From NCBI GenBank assembly GCA_030549335.1, contig CM060184.1, forward strand, positions 42,931,909-42,995,908: a DNA stretch of 64,000 bases. Reading direction: 5' to 3'. Positions 53,486 to 64,000 of this stretch are shown here, piece by piece. A model generated the notes under the pieces. The model worked only from the letters and a program-made list of their open reading frames with translations. It was not told the DNA's origin and made no database searches. The DNA comes from Pontederia crassipes. Lineage: Eukaryota > Streptophyta > Magnoliopsida > Commelinales > Pontederiaceae. The position numbers and the translations under genes are program-made. Position 1 is the first letter of the stretch. The number at the start of each line of letters is the position of its first letter.

Positions 53486-54240
53486 GCAATGCCTGTCTCT
53501 GAACCGTTGGATCCAAGGTGAACAGTTTAGATTAGATCGCCGGATGAAATCCAATTGATGGTTCAAATGAGATTGTAGCGGCAACCCCACCAACAACGAT
53601 CTCTGTTAGCGACGGCACCTACCAACCGGAGATGATCTTTGCCAATGGTCAGCGGCGTAAACAAGAACGGGTTTCCATTGTTCACAAGTCGATGCTCACA
53701 AGTAGGCGCTCGTATGCCGTTGGCGCTCGTAGGCAGATGCTCGTAGGTCGCTGCCGTTGGCACCCACATCTACAATCTTCTCTTGCTCTATCGACAACGG
53801 GATCAACCTCGACGATAGGATTTGGGAGCGGCAATCATATCTCTCTCTCTCGATGTGATGGGATTAGGTTCATCAAGGGTGATGATTTCAGAGTTCGGGG
53901 GCAACAATCGGGGGTGGCAATTACAAAATCAGGGATGGTGATCATCGGATCGTCGAAGTGCTCATAGAGGAGGGATCACGGTGTCGATCATCGAAGCAGG
54001 TGACAGAGGGGAAGACGAGGGGGAAGAGGGGAGGTCGCGTGAGGTCAGGAATGATGGGGGGCCACTAGGGCTCGCAGTGACCTCATGATTTGGGCGTGTT
54101 AGTTCGTGTGCGATCTATGCCGTCAAAATCAAATTAACGGCTACGATTTTGGGCGTTGCACAACATTTCATCGTATGGGTGTTGCACGCCCATTAATCCC
54201 TACATATATATATGTTTATATATAATATTTATAGAAAAAA
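53486..54240. other. GC-richer repeat-like block without clear genes
   Basis: It contains GGATC-rich sequence, GATGCTCGTAGG-like short repeats (53690-53760) and, at its right end, an imperfect hairpin (GGGCGTTGCACAAC ... GGGTGTTGCACGCCC, 54152-54190). It may be a non-autonomous transposon, but ends could not be paired convincingly. Confidence 0.35.
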
Positions 54241-54399
54241 ATGAGGGTGTGCCCTCTCTAAAGAGGGACACGTACCCTTTTAATTTTACCTTTGGATCAA
54301 TAATATGTGCTTAAGATTGATTCTAGTTGGCTCAAAAGAATTAATTGAAAAAAACTGTTGAAAAAAAAAACCGGCGGCACTCTTCGAAAGATGACCCAA

Positions 54400-54665
54400 C
54401 TCTCTCTTCTTTTCTCTATCTATCTCTCTCTCTCCATCTATCTCATATCTCTCCTCTTCTATCTTTCTCAAACTCTCTCCCTCCATCTCTATTGCCCTCT
54501 CTCCATCTCTCTTCCTCTCTCAGTTTCTCCCTCCCTCTCTTTCTCGCTCAATCTCTCTTCTTCTCTACCTCTCTCCCTCTCTGTCTCTCTCTCAATCTCT
54601 CTCCTTCAATCTCCATTGCCATCCCTCTTTCCCTTCTATTCCTCCAACCTCCACTTTGCCGAACA
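54400..54665. repeat. CT-rich low-complexity tract
   Basis: Nearly continuous CTCTCT/CCATCTCT sequence. The two overlapping 107-codon open frames here are composition artefacts. Confidence 0.9.
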
Positions 54666-56077
54666 TGACACGATGACCTAGTGTTGCCGAACTCAATGCC
54701 CTAGTGCCACTGACCTCGATCCGACCTGACCTCGCGTCGCGCCACAACACGAACAGATCTCCATCTCGTCACCCAACAACCCTGCACCGCCGCCCCATGG
54801 ATTGTCATGCTGCCGAACTCAATGTCGTCCGGCCGACCCCGTGCTGCGTCTATGTCCTCAACACCATTCCCATGCCTCGCAGCTACACAACGCCCTAGCA
54901 CCGCCGTCCTCACTGCCTTCTAGCTCGACCTCAAGCCACACCGCAGTAGGAGAGGTGGTGGAGCGCTTGGCGGAGGAGGCGTGGACTGCTTTTAACATGT
55001 CCCATTCTCCCCTTTTTATCAGAAGTAATTCATGTTGTTGAATTTGTTGTATAGTGGCTGGAAAGCTAAAAGAAGAGAGTTTGGAAAGGTCCAACTGAGG
55101 CTTGCCATCTGGTTCTTTGGGTAAGATATGGAAGTAATTAAATGCTATCTAGCTAGCTACAAAATGCTGAAGATGCTTCGGATTTGTCGAGTGCTAGTAG
55201 TCTTGGACACCGGAGGCCTCCTGTAGACCTAGGCCAACATCCAAAAAAAATGCTGAAGATGCTTGAGCATGAATTCTGCAATAAGTAATGTACATATATT
55301 TGTTAAGTTTGGTATGTTAATAATCCATTGTGTCCACATTAGATGTATGAGGATCAAAAGTCCTTGCTATCTTTTATAACCATTAGATGTTAAGTAAGGA
55401 ATGTTTCAACAAGAAGATCAGATGAAGTAACATGGGAAGTCGAGAAAAGTGAGGCAATTAAATTTCTTAAATATATCTAACTTCTCAAGAAATATTTTAT
55501 GTTTTGCACCAATAGCTAACTGTTCCATTCAAGTTCTAGTGCTGCTAAAGGCCTCCTATTCATGAATGTGTTAATATTTCAAATATAACTAGCGCACAAC
55601 TCTAATAGATTATCACTAGTTAAATTATCGATAATAGTATATTATAGTGTTTGACAAATATTGGTAATATAGATAATGGTTAAAATAATTATAAAACAAA
55701 TTATCATAATGCCCTAAAAATTATTTTAGATTCTCATCACATAATATTATAAATAAAAAACAAAAAATAGAAAAATAAATATAAATAAAATAAGATGAAG
55801 CGAAAATGAGATTTATTTGTAAAAGATTTTAAATAATAAAGAAGATGAAGTTGAATGATATTTATTTATTAATAAAATATTTAAAACTAAAAAATAATTT
55901 ATTGAATAAATATTTTTATCAAAATACATGTCAAGGAGTTGGTAATTTGGAAAAGCACCTTCTATGTCTGCTATTTATAATTGATTATTAGAATAATTAA
56001 AATTATTAATAATCAATTACAAATAAATGAGATAATTTAGTGAGTCCTGAAAATTTTTAAATAAATAACCGATAATC
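54666..56077. other. Intergenic DNA, no gene supported
   Basis: 54700-54960 is GC-richer with short Pro/Arg-rich open frames on both strands and no recognisable domain. From about 55600 the DNA is highly AT-rich. Nothing structured is seen. Confidence 0.45.
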
Positions 56078-56385
56078 TATCTAGCCTCAGGGACGGACCC
56101 ACATACATCATGAGGGGGGCCCTTCCCCATCTAGAATTTTACAATTTTATTAAGTATATGTGTTAATATCTAAATTTTACGATTATAAATAAGGTTTGGC
56201 CCCCAATAAATAAATTAGCTATCATGCAAGAGAAGAAATGTTGTTCCAGTACAATGGATGTTTATTTTTCATTTATATAGAGGTCTTGAGTTCAAACCCT
56301 TGTTCAAACCGACTTGACATTTTTTTTCTTTCCCTTTATGTTGGCCCCCTCGTTTTTTAAGTCTGGGTTCGCTCCTCTATCTAGG
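56078..56385. mobile_element. 292-bp hAT-type MITE
   Basis: Flanks TATCTAGC (56078-56085) and TATCTAGG (56378-56385) match at 7 of 8. The ends carry CAGGGACGGACCCAC and, reverse complemented, GAGGAGCGAACCCAGAC, similar to the widespread plant CAGGGGCGGACCC termini. Internal GGGGGGCCC and GGCCCCC blocks pair. Confidence 0.65.
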
Positions 56386-57218
56386 TTACCTCATACCAAA
56401 AGTGTTGCTTTGTAATGGGAATTTTATTATTTATATGTTGTCATTTGTTTCTCATATTTTTTTTTAAAAAAACGATTATGCGTTCCTTAAGGGGTCGCTT
56501 AGAAATGGAACCACGGTTTCTCCTAAGTTTTCGATGCATAATTGAATTGATAGATTAATTCGAGTTGTGTTTAGTTGGAGTGGAATTTGATAATGAGAAA
56601 TAAGGTGTTCGTTGTGATAGGAAAAAGTAGAAGTGATGTATGAATTTTTTGTGAATTTTGAATTAAAAATAATTATTATAATTGTGAAGTATAATTTTAT
56701 TATTAATTAAAATAAAATTTTTTATGGCAAAAATTTTGTTAAAAAATATATTATTTAAATATAAAAAATAATTTTTAAATTAATTAAATTTAATGAAAAT
56801 ATTAAAATTTCTTAATGAAAAAATAGGTAATAAATAATATTATATTAACCGCTTATTAAAATTATTTTATAATTATTAAATAATTTATTTTAGAAAATAT
56901 ATTGTGTGAGAGAAAAGAAAAAATAAAATAAATTTTGCAAAGAAAAGAGAAAACGTCATGTCAAAGTCAAAAAGCACAAAAAATTGAGTATGTGGAACCA
57001 GGGTCACGTGACCCTGCTTCCATCATAGCGCGGTTTTCGTCCAGTTCCGCAAACAAACGGAGCCTAAATTTTCTATTTACTAGATGAAGTGATGATATAA
57101 ACTTATAGTTAGTTCACTATTGTTCGAACTTCTTTATCCATATCTAATATTCAAAAATAATTTCACATTTATTTATTAACTTAATGCTTTAAAATGAAAA
57201 TTAATAATACGATATTAT
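56386..57218. other. AT-rich spacer, possible further MITE
   Basis: GGGGTCGCTTAGAAATGGAACC at about 56493 and, reverse complemented, GGCTCCGTTTGTTTGCGGAAC at about 57063 look like diverged inverted ends of a hAT-type MITE, but no target duplication is seen. No gene. Confidence 0.35.
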
Positions 57219-59758
57219 TGTAACACCCCAAATTTTACTCCTAAATTGTCGAGGATATTTGGGTCATTCGGTTGTATTAGCCCATTCGCCATCACATAAT
57301 CATACTAAAATATGATTTTCTATAAACTCAGCGAAAGTATAAATCCATTAAATAAGATAAAATAATTCCTTTGAAAACATAATGGAAGACTTTGGTAAAA
57401 TATCAAAAGTAATGTTATAGAATTTAGACCGTCACCGATAACTAATATATATCTTAAAATCATAGTCCAAAACATCGCTTTCAAATATAGTCAAAAGACT
57501 CTAAGACAATTGACTCTTAACATCCTAGATCATTGTGCAATCTTATTCGTCATGAGTTGAGCCGCCATTATCCATAATTTTATGCACCTGCACGGATCCA
57601 GGATGTAGGGGTTTCCCCAGTTAGAGTATGTAAAGGTCATGCATGCGATGGTATAATCCGATACAGGATACTACATAATATGCATCATCATCTTTATATA
57701 AAGGAAATAAACAATATGCATGCCATGTCTTAACATATGATCTACATATCAACATCAACATCATTCTATCATCATGCACATAATTAATTGCATGGAAGAC
57801 ATGTAATCACATCATCATACATAAAGTATGGACATTCATATCAATCATTCATTCAATTCATAGGCATATAAGTGAGATGCACTTACCATGACCATTGCCT
57901 TCATAACTCTCCTCAGGGTTGCTTTATAACCCATTGGACTTCCATTTTCGTGGAACATCATTCCATAACTTTTCTCAGGGTTGTTTTATAACCCTTTGGA
58001 CTTCCACTTTCGTGGGACTTCATTTCATTCGATCGATCATTAGCCATTTCCTGTTAATGATATATCTTCCGATAGTTGGGACTTATGTCGTTGCCCTCTC
58101 AATAGGCTAGCTAGGCTTAGGAGACAATGCTCCCCTCTCACCCAAAGGTGACATCAGAATGTACACACCGCTGCCGATGCATGTAATGATCATTCTGGAC
58201 TCTCGCCCAAGGGCGACATCAGAATGCATACACCGTTGCCGATGTGTGTAACGATCATTCCGGACTCTCGCCCGAGGGCGACATCAGAATGTACACACCA
58301 TTGCCGATGTGTGTAATGATCATTCCGGACAATTATCCGATAAAGGGCCGTAGAGGGGCAACATATAACATCATCCACAACTGGGTTCATTATGCTTTTC
58401 AAACAATAATCATTTACGTCGCTCAATCTTCATATTTTAACCTAGTTACGGCTGTCCATGCAATTCATGTATCTAGGTTCATATGCAATCATCAATCAGT
58501 AATACATAATAGTAAATATCTTAAAAATAACATAAATATAATATAAATCAATTTTTCGGTCTATCACGATCGTTTCGGGACCTGGCTCGGCCGTGCCAAC
58601 GTCTTAGAAGTCCGATCTTCCTTCCGAAAGTCTCAATTTTTGAGATCTCAATTCCAATAAACATAGTTTAAAATATCATAAATATTCAGATATGATCTCT
58701 TAGCATCTATGCATCATAAGTCACATTATAACATGCAATTTTCATTTAGTAACAAGAGTTGGAATTTTTTCCTAAAAATTCATACAACTAATAGAATTTA
58801 TTCTCTGCACAGTATTCTAGCAGCATTCACTAAAATATTAATAACTTAACCTATACGTGTTCTTTTCAGGTGATTCTAATTTTCATAGAAGGATAACATG
58901 AGCATTTGACTTGGAAATAAATTTCAAACCCTAATTTAGTATTTCCAATTTACTACATGTTTTACAATTTGATCTCACTGTTATCCGAGACAGAATGATA
59001 CTAGTCCGATTTTTGGATTATAACTATTTGTATACAACTCCAATTCATGTGAAACCAATTTATGTGGCAACTAGACTTCTAGGAATTTCCATCCATATAT
59101 CATTTATAATTTTTGGATATTTTGGATAAGAAAAACCTATCCAAACAATTATTATAAGACAGTCGCAAATTTTCGAGACAATACGACACCAATCCGATAT
59201 TTTGATCATAACTATTCATACAGATCTTCAAATCATATGAAACCAATTTCTGTGGAAACTATACTTCTAGAGATTTCTATTCATATATTATTTGCAATTT
59301 TTGCATAAGAAAATCCTATCCGAATAATTGTTGCAATTATAGTCACGAATTTAGGCAGATTACGCAACTTAAATCGTGCAATCCTAACATCTAGATCTAA
59401 TCATGAATCAATAAAAAATGATCTCAGATCTGATGAAACTCATAAATTCCTCAAACAAATTCCTAATAGGAGTAAGGTGTCCTATTACTCTCAATCCAAT
59501 CAATAAAACCTTGAGAGGAGAGAGAGGGGTTACATACCTTCATCTTAGATCTTCCTCCTCTTTTTTCCTCTTCTTCTTGCTCTTTTTCCTTCTCCCTGAT
59601 CTCCTCTTTCTTCTTCCTCAAGTCCTAGCCGCCAATATGTGGAGTACAATGAGAGAAAGAGAGAGAAGAGATGTCTTATATAGGGGGAAACTATAAGGGT
59701 TTGGATAAAAGTCCAAATTGCCCTTAAATGAAAATTTGAGAAAATTTGGGGTTTTACA
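57219..59758 (-). mobile_element. 2.5-kb TG...CA element (probable solo LTR), copy 2, reverse
   Basis: Starts TGTAACACCCCAAATTTT and ends AATTTGGGGTTTTACA. It is flanked by ATTAT (57214-57218) and ATTGT (59759-59763), 4 of 5 matching. In its own orientation it opens with a TATATAAG-like box, a CTCTCTTTCTCTC leader and a GAAGAAGAAAGAGG stretch, as in copies 1 and 3. It carries a 65-bp tandem repeat. No pol domain is present. Confidence 0.5.
58140..58335. repeat. 65-bp tandem repeat, three units
   Basis: GACATCAGAATG starts at about 58150, 58215 and 58280, each followed by (T/C)ACACACCG(C/T)TGCCGATG and AATGATCATTC(T/C)GGACTCTCGC variants. Confidence 0.85.
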
Positions 59759-59763
59759 ATTGT

Positions 59764-60521
59764 AATAGGATTGAACCCAAACAAAATTGTTAGTTTTAGT
59801 ATGATGCCAATAATCATCCAAAAAAGATGATATCAGTTAACTCCTTAATATTATATATATATATATATGTGAAGAATAAAGAATCGAAAGGGTGTAATTT
59901 GCATAGAAAAAGTAAGCGAACACAAACACGATGTTTTGCACAGTTAACTCCCCTCTTCGGTTCATCAACTCTTTTTCCTCTTCCTCGGTCAGCGAGATCA
60001 CAATTTGCATCCATCCGACTCTCCTCCTGCACGATATATGTGGCAACGAAGAAGAGGAGCGAGAGAGAGGTGAGCATGAAAAGTCGGCCTCAATTAATTA
60101 ATAGTCATGGCTTTTTGGGAATTTGTTAGAGGGGAGGTGGTTACGGAAGGGTGTGATGAATGATGATTTAGGGGATATGAGACTTCCTTAGTCATGACTG
60201 TGCCTTTATTAGCAACGTCAGTCGAAATCACTTGACATGGATAAATTCACTTTTCGTCCTAGTGCATTAACTAGGGTTTATTCCTCTATTTATTTGACAA
60301 AAGTATCTTCTTGATTCGCATGCAATAATTGCTTAATGTAATAATATTTTGTAAATAGCAAATGCACATGATCAAGGCAAATTATTACGGGAATAAGGAA
60401 GTTGTGGACCGTTTTAAAATTTAAGATTTAAAGTTTAGGGAGTCCACAGCCATGGACCATTCTCAATCGTGATAGTCCTAAAGGCACTCCAACGAGACAC
60501 GGTTCAACATTGCTGCCATCC
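59764..60521. other. Spacer between two TG...CA elements
   Basis: AT microsatellite near 59855. Short open frames on both strands (59814-60129) show no domain. No gene is supported. Confidence 0.4.
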
Positions 60522-63024
60522 CGTAACAATTTTAATTTTTTAATAAGGGTATTTAAGTCATTTGGAGAAAACTCTAAGCTAGACTATAAAAACTTTCAAA
60601 CCCTCCCTCTCCTCTCTTTTCTTATTTTCTCTCACGTGACGGCTGCAACCTAGTAGGAGGAAAAAGGAAGAGAACGAAAAAAAAGAAAAGGGCAAAGAGG
60701 AAGAGAACATGAACAAAGGGAAGAAGATTAACATTGAGGAAAAACAAGATCATAGGTATATAAAGAGGATCCAACCCCTCTTTCCCCTCACAATGTCTTT
60801 CATGTTTGGATTGAGATATCCAAGGGCACCCTACTTCTTGGAAGGAATCGTGATTGATGGTTATATTATGCATTAGATCTGAAAATTTTTCACATATGAT
60901 TCATGCTTTTGAATTTTTATGTTAAATTCTTATGCTAGGATTCCATATTGTGAGATCTAGGATGAACCCTAAATTTGAAAGAATGGATTATTTCATATGT
61001 TTTTCATGTGCTTTGATGCCTATTGATATACAGCTCAAGCCTAGATCCTTTGGGATACTTTGTATTGCATTTTTCCAAAGTTTCATTGAAAAATGTGCAA
61101 GATGCGAGCTTAATACAGGCTATAGGGTGTTAATATGGGAAAGAGGGCTTTAATACTGGCTGCTAATATTTTCTTATGCAAGGTCAATACGACCTGAAGG
61201 TAAAAAATATGACCTAAAAGGGAAAATACAGTAAGGTCGCATTGAACTCGCAGATGGGGCAAAATCCTAATGGAATGCCGGTGACACTAATGAGCACGAT
61301 CATGACACTAATGAAACGCCCATGACACTGATGGGCACGGCTGTGACCAACACTTAGGAGCAAAATTGACCATTCCATTGTCACGGTCACGGGCATGACC
61401 ACTATGTCATGGCCGTGACCGACCAAAAGAAGATTATATGATATGATTAAAGATATTTTCAGAGTATTTATGCTATGGATTGATACTTGATGAATGTATA
61501 CGACACATAGATATACGTAATGCATGCTCAGCTGTAATTAGGCTAAATTATGAAAAATAATTTGATATGAATGATTGATGTATTGCAAAACATAATGCAT
61601 CTAAAGTTGAAGAAGAATGTCTCACTCGTCAATGTTGAGAAGCAAAGTCCTGCACCTATATATGTATTTCAAGGGGACCTAAGCCCACGAAGTAAAGTCG
61701 TGCATTTGTGTATGTGCTTCTCAAAGGAACAAAGTCCTTCATCAGAAAGTGTGCGTATCTCCTAGAATAAAGTTCATCACTGTTATAGTGTGCGTATTCT
61801 TCGAAATAAGTTTTCTCACTGTTATAGTGTGTGTATTCCTTGAAATAAAATCCTCGCTATTATGATGTGCATATTTCCAAAAATGTGGCCTTTGATGATG
61901 TGATGTAATTCTTTCAACTATGTTAAGATCAAAGATGTTATAAGATAAACTAAGAATGAATATGAAATTAAAGTATCTTATGACAAAGAAAGAATGTTAA
62001 GGTGATTACGATGAAATAAAGATGGAAAGTAAAGTCCTGCACTTATGATGTACTTCAAGGGACCTCAGCTTGAGAAGTAAAGTCATGCATCCATACATGT
62101 ACTTTTCAATGAATAATGTCCCTCGTCATAAAATGTGTATTATTAAATATTACTAGAAATAAAGTCCCTCACTATTATGATGTGTGTGTTTCTAAGTATG
62201 ATTTATGATATGGAATGAAAGTCAAAATGCTATTATGTGATATAGATGAAGGATAAAGATGACACATGAAGGATCACATAATAAAAAAAGAAAAAAAAGA
62301 ATGAAGAAAGATCCAAAGGGTTATAAAGTAACCCTGAGGAGATGTAAAGTATGAAAAAAGTTAAGAAGTAAGGATCAATGAAGAAACTCCTAGAATGTAC
62401 ATGATTATGAGAATGAAATGAAATGATATGTTATGCCATGTTTGATGAATGATATGAATGCATATTTCTAGCGTATGGTACATGCAGATAATGGACATGA
62501 AGCTAAGCAGATATGACATAATGTTTATATTTCATAAATATTATATAAAGAATGAATGTAAGTGTTATGTAATGTCAAGTAAGGATCATGATATAGTTCA
62601 TGACATACATGTTTACATGTTATGTTATTATGATGATAAATTATGCATCACATGTAATATCATGTGATAGGATATCATGACATTTACGTACTTTAATTCA
62701 GAACCTTGCACTCTGGATCCGTGCAGGTAATCAAGATTAACTGATGGATGGGAGCTCAAGCTCATGACGAAGTGTTGCACATGCTTAAGTCTAATAAGTT
62801 CTAGTTGAACATTGATGTTATGTACTAAAGTCTTTAGTCATTTGGGGTACCATGACTTATTAGTTGAAAAAGATTTTATATGGTTCAAATAAAGTTTTAT
62901 TTATTATGACTTTCAATAAAATGTTAAAGTATTCCGTTGTTAAAGGATGTATGGCGAATCGACTAACAACACGAAATTATTCTAAAGGACCAAAACTTTT
63001 AGGGTGGATTTTTGGATCGCTACA
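60522..63024 (+). mobile_element. 2.5-kb TG...CA-like element (probable solo LTR), copy 3
   Basis: Starts CGTAACAATTTTAATT (first base changed from T) and ends GGATCGCTACA. TATA-like GACTATAAAAACTTTC at about 60573, then a CCCTCCCTCTCC leader and a GAAGAGAACGAAAAA-rich part. The CACGG/CCGTGACC motif cluster is at 61280-61430, and short tandem units (AAAGTCCTGCACCTATAT, TCACTGTTATAGTGTGCGTAT) are at 61640-62190. Same layout as copies 1 and 2. Flanking 5-mers do not match. Confidence 0.42.
61640..62190. repeat. Degenerate tandem units in TG...CA copy 3
   Basis: Variants of GTAAAGTC(C/G)TGCA..TATGTACTTC and of AAATAAAGTCCCTCACTATTATGATGTGTG recur with roughly 50-80 base spacing. Confidence 0.5.
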
Positions 63025-64000
63025 ATGCCGCTATCCTAGACGCCGCCACCGTCGAAAATGCCGTGTCGCTATTGCTTTCTCCCGATCATGAGATCTAGTG
63101 CATTGAACAACCCTTCCTTTCTTCGCTGCCAATGCCACCACTAACGGACGCCACCACCTTGGATGCAGCCACCCCGGATGATAGAGATGTGCCATTGTTC
63201 ACCGCTCTTCCCATTCTGCCTAATTTCTTCACTTTCATCTGATTCCGAATGAGAGATTTTGAACTGTTCCTTTCTTCTTATTTTGCCTTGGCTATTAGCT
63301 GGTTCCTTCCGTTCACCTTGGACGACGACGCCTCAACCATTCACCTTGGATGCCAATGAATTGCGTCAGGACTGCCGGTAGACCAGAGCTTCCTTATTCC
63401 CAGTTATTAAGGTAAATTTTCTTGGTTTGAGCTGCTTTTATTGTTTCGTATATGTTTTCTATATTTGGAAATTTGGAAATATTTATGAATGTCTCTTCCA
63501 GATCCAATATCAAGAATAGGACCATTAGCTTTTAACTTCGTTTGAGAAACAAAGAGTTCACGGGAAATGTTTCTTTTTTCTCTTTTCATCAGAAGAACGA
63601 GAAGATAATTTTATAGTTTGATATTATCAAATTTGTGATTCTATTGAGATAATTTCAGTAGGATTTTTCTTATTTTGGAGTGATATCCATTTGATAAAAA
63701 TGTAGTACTTGTGCACTTGGTTCATTTTTGAGTGATATCCGCCAGACATATATCAAGTGCATTTTATTGTGCACCTCCAAAACAAGAAAAGCAAAAACTT
63801 TCATCAATCCAGTAGGCATTGAATAGTGTAATTTTACATCGATGCTTGCACTTAGGCAAGTGCTGGATATGTAACCTATTTTATTTGGGGAATCATCATG
63901 GTTACTTATTTTGTTTCTTCAAATTATTGTCTGGTATTATCCCTATGTATCATTCTTTTCCTGTTGACTCTTGCAAAAACTCAATACCAGCTTTCTATTT
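63025..64000 (+). other. Right-edge region, possible 5' part of another gene
   Basis: 63025-63415 is GC-richer with ACGCCGCCACC and GACGACGACGCC-like stretches, then TTATTAAG/GTAAATTTTCTTGG at about 63412, which looks like an exon end and donor. No long reading frame or domain supports a product. After that the DNA is intron-like or intergenic to the window end. Confidence 0.3.

Noticed and set aside
54345..54681. Two overlapping 107-codon Ser/Leu-rich open frames
   Set aside because: They arise from a CT-rich low-complexity tract that is open in several frames at once.
58140..58335. CRISPR-like array
   Set aside because: Units are 65-bp head-to-tail tandem repeats without unique spacers, inside a plant repeat element.

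Overview
The window looks like plant (angiosperm) nuclear DNA. It is AT-rich and has spliced genes with GT-AG introns, plant Ty1/copia and Ty3/gypsy fragments, hAT and CACTA transposon ends, MITE-like repeats and TTG-tailed retroposons. I cannot place it more narrowly than angiosperm from sequence alone. I see no bacterial-style operon, rRNA, tRNA or CRISPR array.

Two host genes can be reconstructed exon by exon, both on the + strand. The first (13171-17536, nine exons, about 423 codons) is a pfkB-family kinase most like plant pseudouridine kinase (PUKI); its N-terminus carries a textbook peroxisomal PTS2 signal. The second (25814-40847, about 18 exons, about 1054 codons) is an AGC-type Ser/Thr kinase of the INCOMPLETE ROOT HAIR ELONGATION group, closest to IRE4. 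It has an atypical C2H2/C2HC finger, an intact kinase core and a 5.6-kb intron full of transposons. An oddity near its 5' end is a 93-nt, stop-free, intron-like segment whose donor reads GA instead of GT.

The rest is mostly mobile DNA. 1-2040: decayed gypsy RNase H/integrase and a probable LTR. 2260-6597: an LTR element with a Met-tRNA primer site but no recognisable reverse transcriptase. 6598-13170: gypsy (Athila-like) debris around a 2.6-kb TG...CA element. 15667-17486 (last intron of the pfkB gene): a cluster of near-palindromic MITEs, one interrupted by another element. 19997-23809: a complete hAT element with a perfect 8-bp target duplication and a transposase gene broken by a few stops. 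31158-31830: three retroposon insertions in one kinase intron, each with its own target duplication. 34224-35421 and 37145-38304: two non-autonomous hAT elements whose termini resemble the complete one. 41823-42871: a GC-rich inverted-repeat element next to a 124-bp almost perfect palindrome. 42900-46888 and 48338-53485: two decayed copia elements. 57219-63024: two more 2.5-kb TG...CA elements in opposite orientations. The last kilobase may hold the first exon of another gene.

I did not find a convincing new biological system. The points most worth checking are the GA-AG segment in the IRE4-like gene, the shared termini that link a decayed autonomous hAT to two non-autonomous ones, the retroposon cluster with visible target duplications, the long palindrome and the 2.5-kb TG...CA family.
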